A stretch of 64,000 nucleotides of DNA from Acanthochromis polyacanthus. Its lineage: Eukaryota; Chordata; Actinopteri; Pomacentridae. The position numbers and the translations under genes were made by a program. Shown here one piece after another: positions 1 through 13,085 of this stretch. The stretch covers positions 37,311,974-37,375,973 of the forward strand of contig NC_067121.1 in the NCBI RefSeq assembly GCF_021347895.1, given 5' to 3'. The notes under the pieces were generated by a model. It searched no databases. It was not told the origin of the DNA and saw nothing but the letters and a program-made list of their open reading frames with translations. Position 1 is the stretch's first letter; each line of letters starts with the position of its first letter.

Positions 1-477
1 AACCATTTTTACACGTTTGTTGTTGACACTGAAATGCTTACTGATCTTCCTTCTTTTGCTGCAGTGTTGAAATATTACAAAGCTAGCACAAAAGCACAAA
101 TTACAATTTCTCAAAAAATGGAAACGCTACAAATTCATCACAAAAATGTACTTTTCTGATTCGTGTTCGGTACAGTGAGGTAACAAGAGTGCGATGGAGA
201 TGAATTTAACTGATGATTTATGTCCACACATACACAAATAACCACCAAATCTCCCTTGCATTATGATGATACCGTAAAGTGTTTGAATTCCTGCCAGTCG
301 TGGCCTTTGTGTGTGTGTGTGATTGCGTGAGAACCGTCAGTGTTTTGGAGGATGAGATGATTACGTAGCAGACGGTTGGGTTCAGAGAGGGAGAGGTGGT
401 GGATGCAGGAGCAGAGGATTGTGGGTGCAAAGATAGTTTTTAATCCCTCAGTACAGAACAGCTGCCCAACAGCCCCT

Positions 478-504
478 CATCATCATCATCATCATCGTCA
501 TCAT
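478..504. repeat. (CAT)n trinucleotide repeat
   Basis: Seven uninterrupted CAT units are followed by an interrupted CGTCATCAT tail. It reads as a His tract in one frame, but that open frame has no other coding character. Confidence 0.85.
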
Positions 505-2557
505 AATATTGATTTTCTGTGTTTCTTCCTGCCTTTTTCCACAGAAACACAGAGTTACGGTGTTTTATTTATCGCCAGTTACATCATAGTACCCACTGAA
601 TTTAGCCACTGGAATGAACTGATGTTGGGCTAACAGGTGTGCTTACTCAAGTATTACACTTTCTTATGAGTATTTATTCTTACTTTACAGTTTCTGTCTA
701 CAGTTTATTCTATACTTGTAGTCTACTATATTTCGACATTGCCATGATATTATACTTTTGCCTCGATTTTTTTCAACAGTTCCAGTTACTTTTGACTACT
801 ACTAAAACTTGAATATGACACATTATGATTGGTTAAACTACCAAGAGCTATATATCGCGGTTAAAAATAGTTCCACTCTAGCCAACTACAATACTAATGA
901 AATGTATGCGACAGTAATGGTCTCATAATGGCCCCATAAAATGACAATACTTGTGCACTTTTAATTTGAAATTTGGAGTGCAGAACTCTTACTCATAATG
1001 TTATGTAATCCTAAATGTGATGTAATGTTTATATGTTGTGTTTTTGTTGCTTTTACTGAAGTGAATTGCCTAAATCACTGTTAGAGCTTAACCAGTTTCT
1101 GCAGCATCTACAGTTCAACTAACTGAAGGAAAGTAAGAAGCAAACAAGCTGCTCATTAAACGAATATCTTTATCATTCCACTGCAGCTTTTAAATGAATA
1201 GCATCATATATGCTACACATATGTGAAACTAAAAGGCTGCAGGTGCTACTGCTGCTTTGTAATTAATAAAAGTACCTTCCCAAATCCCGCTTTTATTTAT
1301 ATCGCAACTGAGTGCACCATGCCTACATAACAGTCATTTAAATCATTGTTATTCAGCACATTTTTCTCCCTAAAAAATATGTTCCATTTACACCGTTAGC
1401 CCTGAATCTGTGCTGTTTACATGAGAAGTCATTAATCACCGAATAGAGGTATGCAAAATGAGGCAGGTACTGTAGAGAGGGGTTAAAGCTGCATCAACAC
1501 ATTTTTGTAGGCATCAGAACACACATTTGCTTGTTGTTAGCAAAAATATGAGCAACCACCAGATGTGATCCATTATTACAGTTTATTCTGAGTTGTCCCC
1601 TAACTCAAAATAACTTAAAATCACTCTTCTTTCCCCCCTGTTTTGGTCTCATTTCACTTCTGAGAGAAAAATGTGACTATTTAACAACCAAAAGCAGCTC
1701 TGTGCCCATCAGCTGGTCATAAACTATCAACTTTATGGTGCTAAACAAATAGTGTACGATGGGTTTATCAGACAGTTTCACTCAAAGCAAAGCAAAGCAA
1801 AGCGAAGTTCTACAATAGACCAAGGAGTTGCTATGAGCTGAGCAAAACTGCAGAGTTAGGTGATAATTCTCAGTGTGTTCTTTCACATTTTGCTCAACAC
1901 TTTTATACATTTCTAAACTAATTAGTGCAGCTTTAATTTAGTCATATGGAGAAGTTTCCATTTGAATCTTTGATTGTCACACTGTGTAAAAATGCAGGTT
2001 GCATAAAAATATACATCTGTAATTAAGCAAACATGTCTGCTGTCTGTTGTTGGTAATGACGGGCAGAATGGACGAGAAAATAAAGAACTCCAACTCCAGG
2101 CTGCTGAATATTTTGGCTGATGAAACGTCTTCAATGAAGCGGTAAATATTGCAGAATAATGCGCTAAGAGGGTAGCGGAGGATAGGAAGCTCCTATTTGG
2201 GATTGGATGTTTTATATATCGGGATGATGGAATTATTGAGTGCATCCTGTGGGCGGATGTGAGGAGAGACAGAGATTATGAACCAAAGAATGAGTGGATA
2301 GTTTACATGGATGAGAATTTTGTTAGAGAGAAACCGGAGACGAACTCAAAGGCAATAACAAATAATGAACTATATTTGCAAAAGGGAGAAAATACGGTGA
2401 AAATGAGACTGTTGAAGAGATAGAAGCTTGGAGGGAGGAGGATGTTGTGTGAGGTGTCCACTGTACTGTGTCCTTCTGCTAAAACAATGGCCTACAGTTC
2501 TACTCAAGGCCTGCTAACACACTACTGTATGTCCTCATCCTGGCTGCTGGCCACAGG

Positions 2558-2614
2558 GTGTGTGTGTTCGTGTTTGTGTGTGTGTGTGTGTGTGTGCGTG
2601 TGTTCGTGTGTGTA
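2558..2614. repeat. (TG)n microsatellite, interrupted
   Basis: An imperfect TG/GT run is interrupted by TTCG and GCG units. Short Cys/Val open frames across it are artefacts of the repeat. Confidence 0.85.
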
Positions 2615-2860
2615 CAGTTGCAGGACAATGACAGCTTGTTTGCCGGCAGTGTGGACGGAGGGATAAACAGAAACAGAGGACAGAAAGAAAGGAGAGTTTG
2701 TTCAGGGGTCATGCTGTCTAAGTGTTGGGATTCAGTGTAAGTTTTATGTTGGTGGCGTTTAGCAGGTGCAGTGAGGAGCAACTCATCAGCTGATCGAAGT
2801 CATGTCGACACCGACTGAACTTATTCTTTGTGAAACAGTGTAATTGATAGTGTTTATGGG

Positions 2861-3650
2861 TCATTCCAGAATTGGAGGACATTTGGGCTTAAAATTAAAA
2901 AAAATAATAAATCTTTGCTTTTACAGTTTTCTGCTCCACATTCATAAATAATAGATAACAAACTATCAAAGGTTTGATTGGCTCAGCTTACACATCAATG
3001 GTGGCATTTTTGTTCCTTGTTTTATTTACTGTTTGCAGTAACAGGGATGCTAACCCATGCTAATGTTAGCTTTTTCTCAGCAGCAGAAGCTAGCTATTTA
3101 GCTAGCTGTTACTGCTGACCAAGAGGACAAACTGACTGATGGAAAACAGGAAAAAGAATGAGTCTGATCCTGATAATATGAGGTAGAGTGAGACGTTCAG
3201 TCAAGGCTGACAATGTTTTGAAAATAAAATAGAAGGGAGGACATAGCTTTGCTCTACTTCTTTAGGAAAACTGTTGGATGATGCTAATTCCAGCGTTTCA
3301 TGTGATTCACTGTTTTTCTCTTCTTTTACCAGATAAAAAGGTTATGATAAAAAGGTTGTTGTGGGACTTGCACTCCATGTATAATGATTATTATGTAAAA
3401 TATTATGTTTATGAAAAAATGTTTCCACAATTACAAGAGACATCAATGAAAAATAATACCAAAAAAAAAAAAACAGAGTAAAATTACATTTTAGGGGGAC
3501 TTCCATACTTATTTGGTATTTTTACAAATATTTTCAAACATTGTTTTCTCCTACTTTTTTAGATTCTCAGAACAAGAAAATTTAGACAAAAACTGCATGT
3601 TTTAGTATTTTGTACATGTATTTAGGAAATGTCCTCCAATTCTGGAATGA
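2861..3650. mobile_element. Non-autonomous DNA transposon, 790 bp, perfect 24-bp terminal inverted repeats
   Basis: The left end begins TCATTCCAGAATTGGAGGAC (2861-2880). The right end at 3627-3650 is its exact reverse complement over 24 bases. The interior is AT-rich with no transposase-like frame. It contains a 67-aa open frame (3278-3481) ending in a poly-A-encoded Lys run, which I do not consider a gene. The target duplication is not clear: flanks are GTTTATGGG on the left and GCCTCATAC on the right. The superfamily is not assigned. Confidence 0.7.
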
Positions 3651-3920
3651 GCCTCATACTGGTCAAAGGATGACAAGAGACCAATGTAGGCCTTCGCTCA
3701 TTTATTAGGAGCATGAATTATTATCATTAGTACTTCACAGTGATTCATAATGGAATACTTTCAGTTTGTGCTAAAAGTGACGGTTAGCCACTTCAGAGTC
3801 ACTTGAAATTGAACAAAAATGGGAAAAGGAGTGGAACCTGTATGCTGTAAACAGTTATTTTTCCTTGTTTTGTTTGAATTATTGGAAAAAAAAAACTCGT
3901 TCAGAAAACGTAGCAATATA

Positions 3921-4190
3921 CACTACCAGTCAAAAGTTTTGGCACACCTTCTCATTCAGTGCTTTTTATTTATTTGAATTATTTTCTACATTTTAGATTA
4001 ATACTGAAGATTAACACTTTTTTGTTTACAACATACTTCCATATGTATTCTTTTATAGTTTTGATGTCTTCAGTTTTAATTACAATGTATCTATATGGTA
4101 AGAAAACAAACGAGCAATTGAAGAAACAGGCCCAAACTGTAAAGATTGTCCATTTTAAGAGTCTGTATTTCTCCACATGATAATTCTATC
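3921..4190. mobile_element. Tc1/mariner-type terminal fragment
   Basis: After a TA dinucleotide the sequence reads CACTACCAGTCAAAAGTTTT, a terminus typical of fish Tc1-like elements, followed by AT-rich terminal-region sequence. The opposite end was not found, so this is probably a truncated copy; the right boundary is approximate. Confidence 0.6.
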
Positions 4191-5032
4191 ATGTATAATC
4201 TATTTTAAAAGCATTTGACTGTAATTTTACACAGTTTTACTCAATTTAAATCTGCTGTAAAATATGAGTGTTTTTACAGATATTTGCAGCTATTTTAAAC
4301 AAAATATTAACATATTAATTATTGATTTCTTTCAAACTTTGACTTTATATATTTTGTCTTTTTGGTAAATTACAAAAAATATCAAGTAAAACCACAGAAA
4401 AAAAGCAGTAAGGACAGCAAAAAGGAACTTTACTCCTGAATTTAGCTCTTTTCAGCCCCTTTTCATTATTTCTCTATCATAAAAGCACCTGGCGCTGCAT
4501 GTATCCACTTTTTGGCCCCGAAGAGAGTCTGCAGGACTGACCAAGCGTCTCACACACCTCCCTCTGCATCTGCTGTGTTCAGGGAGGAACAGAAAAGAAA
4601 CACATTCATTTGACCACATGGCAGCTGACACAGTCGTGAATGAGCTCTGCATGTGCAAACAGTGTTGTCGAGGACCCAGACAGAGGCTGAGTCCTGTATG
4701 AGAGAAAAATAAGAAAGGCATTCTGTTGTTTCTAACTTTCCCTTTGAATGCTCATTTTACATGTAAATATAACCGAGTACTTGCACAGCCGTTGTGTACA
4801 GCGATGTTTTTAGACTTCGTTGTCTGCGTTTAGTCACTATTTTTTACTCATTCTGTTGTCTGACACCAGAAATAGAAAAATATGCGAATGGGAACAGTTT
4901 TGTTGGGAATTCAGCTGTTTCAAAATATAGTAAAAGTGAGCACATAAAACAGGAGAGAAACAAACAGATCTTAAAGGTTAAATATTCTGAAGAGTAAAGA
5001 AAAGTGATATGATGACATCAAAAAATACTATA

Positions 5033-5410
5033 GGGGGTCCTCGGCTTACGACAGAGTTCCGTTCCTACGGTGTGACGTCGGAACTCCAGTGAAAATGTAA
5101 ACAAAGCCGTTACGTGCATCTCAGTGTCGATCAGTTTACATATTTGTACATCTGCAGTGACGAAAACAGTCATTAGCTCACACTGAAAGACAACTTGGTA
5201 GGAAAATGTAAACGCAGCCGTCTTAGAGCATCACTGTGTGACGACTGTACATACAGTTTTCATCCGTTCAACTCACCAACTACTTCCACTGAACCAGTTC
5301 CAACGTAACAACAAAACGCGGCACGTTAAACCGAGGACCGGCCTGTGATCAGTTCCAACATAACAGCGAAACGACATAAGTCGAGGACGTCATAAAGCGA
5401 GGACCTCCCG
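5033..5410. mobile_element. Short DNA transposon (MITE), Tigger/pogo-like ends, TA-flanked
   Basis: The left end GGGGGTCCTCGGCTTACGAC and the right end, whose reverse complement reads CGGGAGGTCCTCGCTTTATG, form imperfect terminal repeats. TA dinucleotides flank both sides (5031-5032 and 5411-5412), as expected for Tc1/mariner/pogo target duplication. Internally it repeats related motifs such as CGAGGAC and GTTCCAAC. It has no coding capacity. The pogo/Tigger assignment rests on resemblance of the ends. Confidence 0.65.
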
Positions 5411-6040
5411 TACTTAGACCACATCATCTAGAGACATTTAGCAGCTTTTTGAGCATTCACCGTGACAGCAGTGGTTACAGCAAATAAAAGGTTTTCCAGA
5501 TGTGTCACTAAAAAGAGACAAATTTGTCTTCATGTTGCCTTTAATCATGTCTACAAGTCTCATTGTGGCACCTTAATATATCTATTTATCAGGGTATCCT
5601 TTTATCCCATTGCACCATTACATCCTTCTCCCACTGTGGACTCTTTATACTATCTCATCTGATCTGGGTCGAAAGACCTCGGATTACCTGAAGGCTCCTG
5701 TGCTGGACTAGATTTTAGATTTTTTTTTAAATTTTGGAAACGTTTTTACCAAAGAATGGATCAAAAGGGATGTGCAGAAGTCTAGTTTCCTCTCGGGCAA
5801 CTTAAATTACAGTTCACTGAAAGGTTATGATGGAGTTTTGTACATATTGATGTAAAAAACTAAATGTCTTTGGGTGACCATCTTTAATACTAACCCTTTA
5901 TGTGACAGTACATGTGTAAGAAATATTGACAGAGTTGTTTTCATATTTTGGAACTTTGCGTTAGCTCAGACACTGACTTTGCTCTTCCTTTAGCTATATA
6001 ACATCATAAATTCTAGTGTGTTGATTTCTTATATAAACCA

Positions 6041-6107
6041 CCTGTCAAAAGTTTTAGGACGCTTTCTCATCCATTTGAATAAGAAAGCGTCCTAAAACTT
6101 TTGGCAG
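6041..6107. mobile_element. Back-to-back Tc1-like termini forming a 67-bp inverted repeat
   Basis: Two near-identical arms of about 27 bases (6041-6068 and 6081-6107, core CAAAAGTTTTAGGACGCTTT) face each other across about 12 bases. The arms resemble Tc1-like terminal repeats. This looks like an element reduced to its two ends by internal deletion. Confidence 0.6.
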
Positions 6108-6607
6108 GGGGTGTATTTCAGAAAATGCAGGAAATACAACATGTTGTTTTAAAATGTAAAAATTCCATTTAGAAGAGTTTTTAAAACTGCATATGACCAG
6201 CTCTTGACTTGAGGTTTTTGTGTTATTGGTGTTGATGTTAGCCGTGTTACTGTAACTGTCACAATAAAAGCATGAATTATATGAACACCAGTAATGAACT
6301 GATCAAGGAGGCATGTCTTACTGAACTGACTGAAAAGAGCAGGGAAGGGAGTGAAAACAATGATACAGAATGCATGTGTTACTTCATCTGTGCTCGTGTG
6401 ATTTGTGTGATGCATCTCTGAGTTGTCAGACGATCGTGTGAGCGGGACAATCACCTGAACCGACAGGCTTGTAGAGATGTGTGAAGTAGTCAGTTACACA
6501 CAAATAATAAGTGTGGTTTTCACTGTGACGCATGGGCGGCATGAAAAAATAGTAACAAGCAAAGAGTATCGCAACTAATCGCAGCCATCTGTCCCTTCTC
6601 TGTGCAG

Positions 6608-6807
6608 TACCAGGACTATGGACCTGAGCCTGAGAGATGCTCTGGGTGGGGGTGGAGGTGGGGTCCCAGGAGGGGCCCCCGCTGAGGCCCTGCTGAAGAG
6701 AGACTTCGTGGCTTCGCTGGAGAAAGAAAGCTACGACGACAAGGTGGGAGAGACGGTTTCCAAGAGCGACTACCGACCCTTGCTGGACGGAAAGGACACC
6801 AAGAGCA
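6608..6807 (+). CDS. map4: MAP4 first coding exon: conserved N-terminus (CDS from 6618)
   Basis: This exon encodes the start of microtubule-associated protein 4. The acceptor CTCTGTGCAG ends at 6607 and ten leader bases precede the ATG at 6618, which has G at +4. The 63 complete codons begin MDLSLRDALGG. A Gly/Pro/Ala linker (residues 10-24) follows, then KRDFVASLE (27-35), YDDKVGETV (39-47) and KSDYRPLLD (49-57). Known vertebrate MAP4 proteins begin with the same DLSLxDAL ... KRDFxAxLE ... DDxVGETVxKxDYxPLLD series, which makes the identification strong; the Gly-rich linker is a local feature. The donor is GTGAGT at 6808, leaving phase 1. The start was chosen because the conserved DLSL motif begins directly after this Met. 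Confidence 0.88.
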
Positions 6808-7851
6808 GTGAGTCGACACAAAGACGTGAAAACGATCCAACGCTTCTCTTAGTGTGACGCTGAACCCTTCGCTTTGTCTGAAGGAGGTCAGGCTTGAGTT
6901 GGCGGGCGGGCGTGTAGAAAAAAAAACAGACATTCAGACATTTTGGCATCACTGGGTTTAAATTTAAGTCGTCTGACACAGATCTCCAGTTTCGCTCTGA
7001 TAAAATGGCTGAAAGAGATAATTAGCAGTGAAGTGTGTGAGTTTGCTGCAGTTTTAAAAGAGCACATCAGAGGTTTAATATGTTTAAACCAATAACTACC
7101 GTCTGTTTACAATTTACTTTAGTGCCTCTTCCCAAAGCATGCAAGTTTCAGCCTTTCTAATATTTTACCAAACTGCTTACATTTTCAAAATAAAATACTC
7201 TTCTTTATACAGCTGCTTGGAAATTCATCTGCAAAAGATGTTCTCCCACTAAAATGTTTTTTAAATTTGGGACTTATTTTAGTTGCAGATATATACTCCC
7301 TTCTTTTATGCTAAGAGCTAGCATCTTTTTGTTTTTTCTGGCTGTTTTTTTTAGTCTAAATCATCCAGTGATGACATGATCCATATAAGCATTGGGGTCC
7401 TCCACTCTGAAGTCAGCAAAATAAATTTAATAGGCTGTTTTTTGTGCATTTGTGTTGGATAATTATCTCTATTCTGTTGAAATTCCCAGCTTATGAATTC
7501 AATGCTAAATGGCGGCTGAATGGTGAAGTTTTGCGATCAGACTTTTGCTAATCTGACTCACCGAATGCAGACTTCCGGTATCAGAGTGACCCATCTCAAA
7601 ATCCCCCTATCTCCCATAGCAACAACCTCCAAGCAGCAGCCTACGTGCTGAAAATGGCAAGATTTTCAAGGATTGTGCAGTTTGGCAGCTCTGCTCCTTT
7701 TTTTTTTTTTTTTTTTAAATAAATTATTTTAATGAGTGCTCGTCTCCCGGCATGAAAATGTTGCACCAAAACAATCCTCCTGTCGCTGTTTTGCAGGGAT
7801 ATCATTGCTGCATCCTTTGCTTAGAAGGATGTGATTGGTTTAAAGAAAAAT

Positions 7852-7869
7852 AAACACTCCGGAGTGTTT
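7852..7869. repeat. 18-bp perfect palindrome
   Basis: AAACACTCCGGAGTGTTT is a perfect inverted repeat without a loop. It lies about 20 bases after GGATGTGATTGGTTTAAAGA, which resembles a common fish interspersed repeat, so it may be part of a decayed element. Confidence 0.6.
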
Positions 7870-10800
7870 TTCCCCCTTATGACAGAATGATGATGGGGTG
7901 CAGTCGAACTGTTCTCCAGCACTATGGAGAAAACTGGTTTTGATAATGCACTTAATTTAACTATATAGTTGTTAAATGTAGGGTTAAAATATTGAAGCAC
8001 CACTTGCACGAATTGGAGAATGTTAGTATATGGCATAAAAAAAACACTAATTTCATAGTTGTAACAGATGTGTCTGTGAACATTTCACCTTCCGTTCCCA
8101 GTTATTACCCAGTAATGTTGAACGGAAAACATAAAAACATAAATTCACAGTTGAGTAGCTGCAATAGAGCATACAATATGGTCCTTATTACGTCAGAAAT
8201 GAAGACTAAGGTAAAGTTTGAGAATGTTCAACTCTCTAAACCTATCACGTATGATTTAATAGAAATAGAAAAAGTATACAGACATGGAATACTGACTAAG
8301 CAGTCTCACATTTGAAGAAAAATTGAAGCAGCGAAGGCCAACATTTCCCAGCTCCCAGACTCTATAAGGATCAGTCTCCTAAAACACCAGCACCTCTCAT
8401 CATTCAACTTGATAGCATCTTTCATTAGTACGTCTCTGCCTGATGAAAAATCAACACATTTGCACACTTGTTTCTCCTGCAGACTCTCTCTTAAAGCTTG
8501 TCATCTTCCAAGCTTTCACTGAAGACCTGGATGGATGACACCGCTGTGACATGATCAGGATTCAATTTCAGGGGTTCATCAAGCCTCAGAACCACAGGAA
8601 AAAAAAAAGTCATACAACTGTTTTACTGGCTGAGCTTTATTCCTCATGAGTAAACTGACTCTGATGTGTAAAAATGCACCATAAGTAACCATTAATTTGA
8701 CGCCTTCTGTGTATAAGATGACAGGTGAAGCATTTGCCTCACATCTCTGTCAGGAGCTGCTGATAGTTTATTTTCTTGAAGTGAAATATCACAGATAAAG
8801 TTTTGCTGAGCCATGGGGAGACGGATGATATCAGTCGCTAAGATACCTGACACAGGGAAAGCCCACGTAGCTCGGCAGCTTTAATTAGGCCCTCTTATTC
8901 AGCCTCCTTAGCTCAAAATGTCTCCGCTCTTTCCCCGAGCACATTTACAGTAACTGTGACTTGGCTGTAGTATTTCCTGTGATTCAAGCTTATTAGCAAT
9001 ACAAATACTTATATTTAAATAGTGTAGAAACTCTGCTTACACTGCACAGACACAGTATAAGCTCTGTGTCAGGATGCTTTACCTTCAATATGAACTAAGC
9101 AGCGCTAGGATGAGAGACGGAGGGAAAACGTGGAGCTCAACCGTGAAGCAATACAGATAAAAGCAAACTGCAGGGTTTGAGAAAGAGTAGAGTGGAGGAT
9201 GAAGAGTACGGGATTCGTCCAGGCAGGAGAGTTAAATAGAGCAGACACAAAAGCCCTGTAGACACACAGAAACATGGATTATTTTAGCCTATAGAGGGGG
9301 ATTTGCTCAGACTTCAAGGGGAGGGGGTCGTTTGTGCCAGCACAGGACTGCAGTAGTATTTCTATTCTACCGAGAGAGCATCCACATGTAGTGTCTGCAG
9401 CTGCTCTGTGGACCTGAACCAACGTACAGAGTCTCTGTACATCAGTGTGTTCATGTGTATTTGGATCTGGGATGTATTTTTAGTAGCAGGCTTTAGTCTG
9501 CTGACTGGTGCAGCTCTATGGAAAGGGCTAGCAGCACCGACTCACTGTGGCTACAGATTGTGGGGTAACGTCAGCATTAGCAAGCCTGATAAAATATGTC
9601 ATGCATGAGTGGCGTTTATTCTCCGCAGTGTCTGGAAACTCAGCACAGAGAACTACAGATAGCTGAGTGGTATCCTCAGCTTTACCCACTCAGGAAAAGA
9701 AAAATGCCATAGCGCAAAATGTAGTACTTTCTCGAAAACGGCTGTAAAATTGAGATATGATTAAGTTAACATAGAAAAAATAGAGCATTGTGTTTAGCAT
9801 TTATGTGGATGTATTTTATCTTAAGATATGAACCTAAGCAACTACATTACTATTGTAACCTAAACCATGATCTTTTCCTATTTGTACCAAATACCAAATA
9901 GTTTTGGTAGCTAAAAATTACTAAAAGTTTTGAAAACGACAGAAAATAGCAAAACAAAACAAAACTAAACAGCTCTCTATGTGTTTTTTATTACTCTTTA
10001 TATGTTGAGGACATTTTCTCGTCACAAAAATAATAGGCCTAAAAAAATTAAGTTGCAATTTTACAGCTTTTATTCTGAAGCTTTTACATTTTGCACAAGC
10101 ACAGACATTGCATTGTATTTAGGGCTAGCAAGCATGTTAGCTGCAATAAACAGCATTGCTATATCTATGTAGTGACACATCATACAATCTGTCATAAGTC
10201 GGGTTTCCATGATGTAGTTTTAAGTGCAATTTAAAGTAGAAAAGTGGCCAAATTTGAAAAAACGTCCCAACTTTTCCCTATGTAGTTGTTATGCTCACTT
10301 GAGTTTGTTTTTGACTTTTTTTAAGAGTCAGTGTGCTTTTTGGTGGACTGAAACACCTTTTTGAAACAAGTTCTGATACAGAAAACATTTAACTCATGCA
10401 GCTGATCAGCTGTTTCCACTTCAGCCTCATTTCAACTCTCCCAACTATTCTGTCTTAGGTTTGTTTCTTCTTCTTTGCGTTTCTGTAGTCATATGTAACA
10501 CAGCTGATATCACCACCTTCTGATGATGCCACACTGCCTGGTTTCTTATCAAAGCAGTTAATGGTAACCAGCCGAGTTAGCATTTTCTTTTTCTTTCACT
10601 TTGACACTTGTATGGAAACATGTCTATAGTAGCTATGCCAGTTCTTTTACACTACAGATACCCACATGGTTAAACTCTTTTCAAACTTCACCAGACTCAT
10701 TGTGTTTACATCTGAGTCCATTTTACAGTGAGCCTTTGGTCGGCCAGTCCTAATGTCACATAGAGTAACTCTACATCTCCCTTATTAATCTGTTGTATAT

Positions 10801-11033
10801 CTAAATATGGTGGAGCTGAGGAATCTAGCAGTATTTGAAGGTGTAGTTATTCTTTAACTTTGCCTCAGGCTCTGTCAGACCAGAATAAGATCGGTTACAT
10901 TCACAGAAAGTTATTTTCAGTCCCAAAAACAGTTTGACATTCAGTGAGTAACATATTACATCACTGGGTTTGACTGTTTACTTTGTTTTTTTCCTGATTA
11001 ATCACAAGTTCTGATATCTGACTGACACCCCTT

Positions 11034-11076
11034 TAGCTGCGTTAGCCAACGTTAGCTGCGTTAGCCGACGTTAGCT
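11034..11076. repeat. Two-unit 20-bp tandem repeat
   Basis: The unit TTAGC(TGCG)TTAGCC(A/G)ACG occurs twice, followed by a further partial TTAGC. It is a minor local duplication in intronic sequence. Confidence 0.6.
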
Positions 11077-12529
11077 TCAAGACTGATAGGACGAGCTACT
11101 TGACAGCACTAAAAATGTACCATTTTGATATTTAAGGTGATAAAATGAAGACATAATTGTATTTTGAAGAGTCTAACTGTGCACCAGCTGTCAGTCTTTT
11201 ACACTCAACAGTTGCTAAATTAACTCCTTTTTCAAAGAAACCCCGTTGTGGTTTGTTTCTGCAAATCCATTTTTGTTCCAAGTGGGAAGTAGACAATAAC
11301 AGTAGACGAGCAGCTACAGCATGATAAATTCACCAGGGAGTATTTATTTAATAACAGCAAACTGCATGAAGGAAACATTCAGCTTTGTAGCTTCAGATTA
11401 ATATTGGGATTCTGTAGCATTCTTTTTAAAAAAATACAATTCATAAATTATTCATCCTTAACCGCTTTCTCACTGCTGAGTTTTATGTTAACAGTGATTG
11501 TAATCCAGTGATAATTTGCTAATGTTAAGTTTGAACATTTGCCTTAATTAGCCTTTTCCCCTGGTTATTGCAGAGACGTTGTGTGTTAATAATTAATGCT
11601 GTTTTTCTCGGTGTGCTGTTGAGAATACTGGAACATGTTTGGCCCTTTGGCTGAATTCAGAATGGTTTAAATAAAAGATCACGCGATTGAAATATCAGCG
11701 CTACAATGATCCCAGACTTGTGGTTTTTGTTGGTGAACAAAATACAGACGCTCCTTTAAGGGATCCTCCTCAGTCTGTCTGTTGTTTTAAGGATTAAGTG
11801 TAATAGCTTCATCTCTCTTTCCAACCCTGTCTACTCTTAAATTAGCTGAAGGCCTGTCTTTTTTTTGTCTCCTTCTCTCAGGCTTCATTTTACCGCCTCG
11901 TCCGTGAATTTTAGCCTTTTACCCTCATTCGTTCTGTCTGTATTTCGTCGTCCACGTTTCCCTCTTCGTCTTTTGCTTCCTCTGTCTCTCGGTGTCCGTT
12001 CCGGTCTTCCTCTCGGCCTCCATCCCTCCCTGTCATTGTTGCGCTGTGTCAGCCTGGAGACAGTGCTGCATTAGCATCATTTCCATCACACAAACACACG
12101 CACAATTAGCACCCAGCCAGTGGCACGGTTTGGTTCACTGAGTTGAACGTTAACCTGTCGAGCTGTCAGGCTTCCACACGCAACAATCCACGGCTTTTGG
12201 GAGACAGAATCTGGAAAAAGAGTCGAATCCGTTGCACGAGTAGATCTGCGTGTTGGGGGATTTTATTGTTTGGAAGAAAACATGAGCACAGAATTACTTG
12301 GACTGCTGTTCTCCTTGATAACAGAATCATTCAGACAAAATATTCTTGAAGAAGCATCAAAATAAAAGCATCAGTAGTCAGGTTATTCTGAATTTTAGAC
12401 TGCAGCATTAAAGAAAAAACACTGGATCCTGCAGACTTTTTTACTTGAATACAGCTTTTATTTGACACAGCTAGTTATAGATCCTCCTGTATAGGGACTA
12501 TTTGATTTGGAACTGAAAATGCATGATTG

Positions 12530-12850
12530 GTGTTGGTTTGTCTGTCTGTCTGTCTGTTAGCAACATTACTCAAAAACAGACTAATGGATTTGGATGGAAT
12601 TTTCAGGGAAGCTCAGAAATGGCACAAGGACCAAGTGATTAGATTTTGGCAGTGATGCAGCTTCAAGTCTGGATCCACGGATTTGTTTAAGATTTCTGTA
12701 TCATTGCGAGCATCACTGTAACTATGACAACAAGTGAAAGCGAATGAACATGGTTGTGATCCCACTACAAATCCACTTTTCTGTTGAAAATCATACAACG
12801 ACTGAGCAGTTGTTGAAGGATGCATTCAGCATGGTGAAATGTCCTCGTTA
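12530..12850. repeat. Fish interspersed repeat with TGTC-rich head
   Basis: A (TGTC)n run (about 12538-12557) leads into sequence with CAAAAACAGACTAATGGATT and AAATGGCACAAGGACCAAGT. I recognise this general form as a dispersed repeat in fish genomes, but cannot name its class. Boundaries are approximate. Confidence 0.45.
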
Positions 12851-13085
12851 AGCAGATGTGCAGACGAGATGAGAGGTTGTGCAAATGTAAATAATAAAAT
12901 ATGTGTAACCGTAATTCTTCCAGTATTAGTAACACACGAGTTCAAGATTCAAGTTTATTAGTTTTTTTTGTAAAATACAATGACGATCAAGTGTTTTTTT
13001 TTAATGGGTTTTAAGCATTATAGCTGTGTCGTACTGCACTCTACTGGTAGTTGTGGTTGTACTGTTTCTCTATAGATGCAGACTT

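Larger units (their letters stand above)
1..6607. other. Non-coding 5' region of map4 (upstream sequence or intron before the first coding exon)
   Basis: No exon could be supported here. The first coding exon begins at an acceptor (6606-6607) with only ten bases of leader before the ATG, so at least one non-coding first exon must lie upstream, either in this stretch or before the window. Apart from the repeats listed separately, bases 510-2550 and 4200-5030 look like unique AT-rich sequence with no recognisable signal. No clear CpG-island promoter is visible. Confidence 0.6.

Noticed and set aside
7992..8315. 107-aa plus-strand open frame
   Set aside because: No recognisable motif and no splice or homology support. 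It lies next to a repeat-like segment in AT-rich intron.
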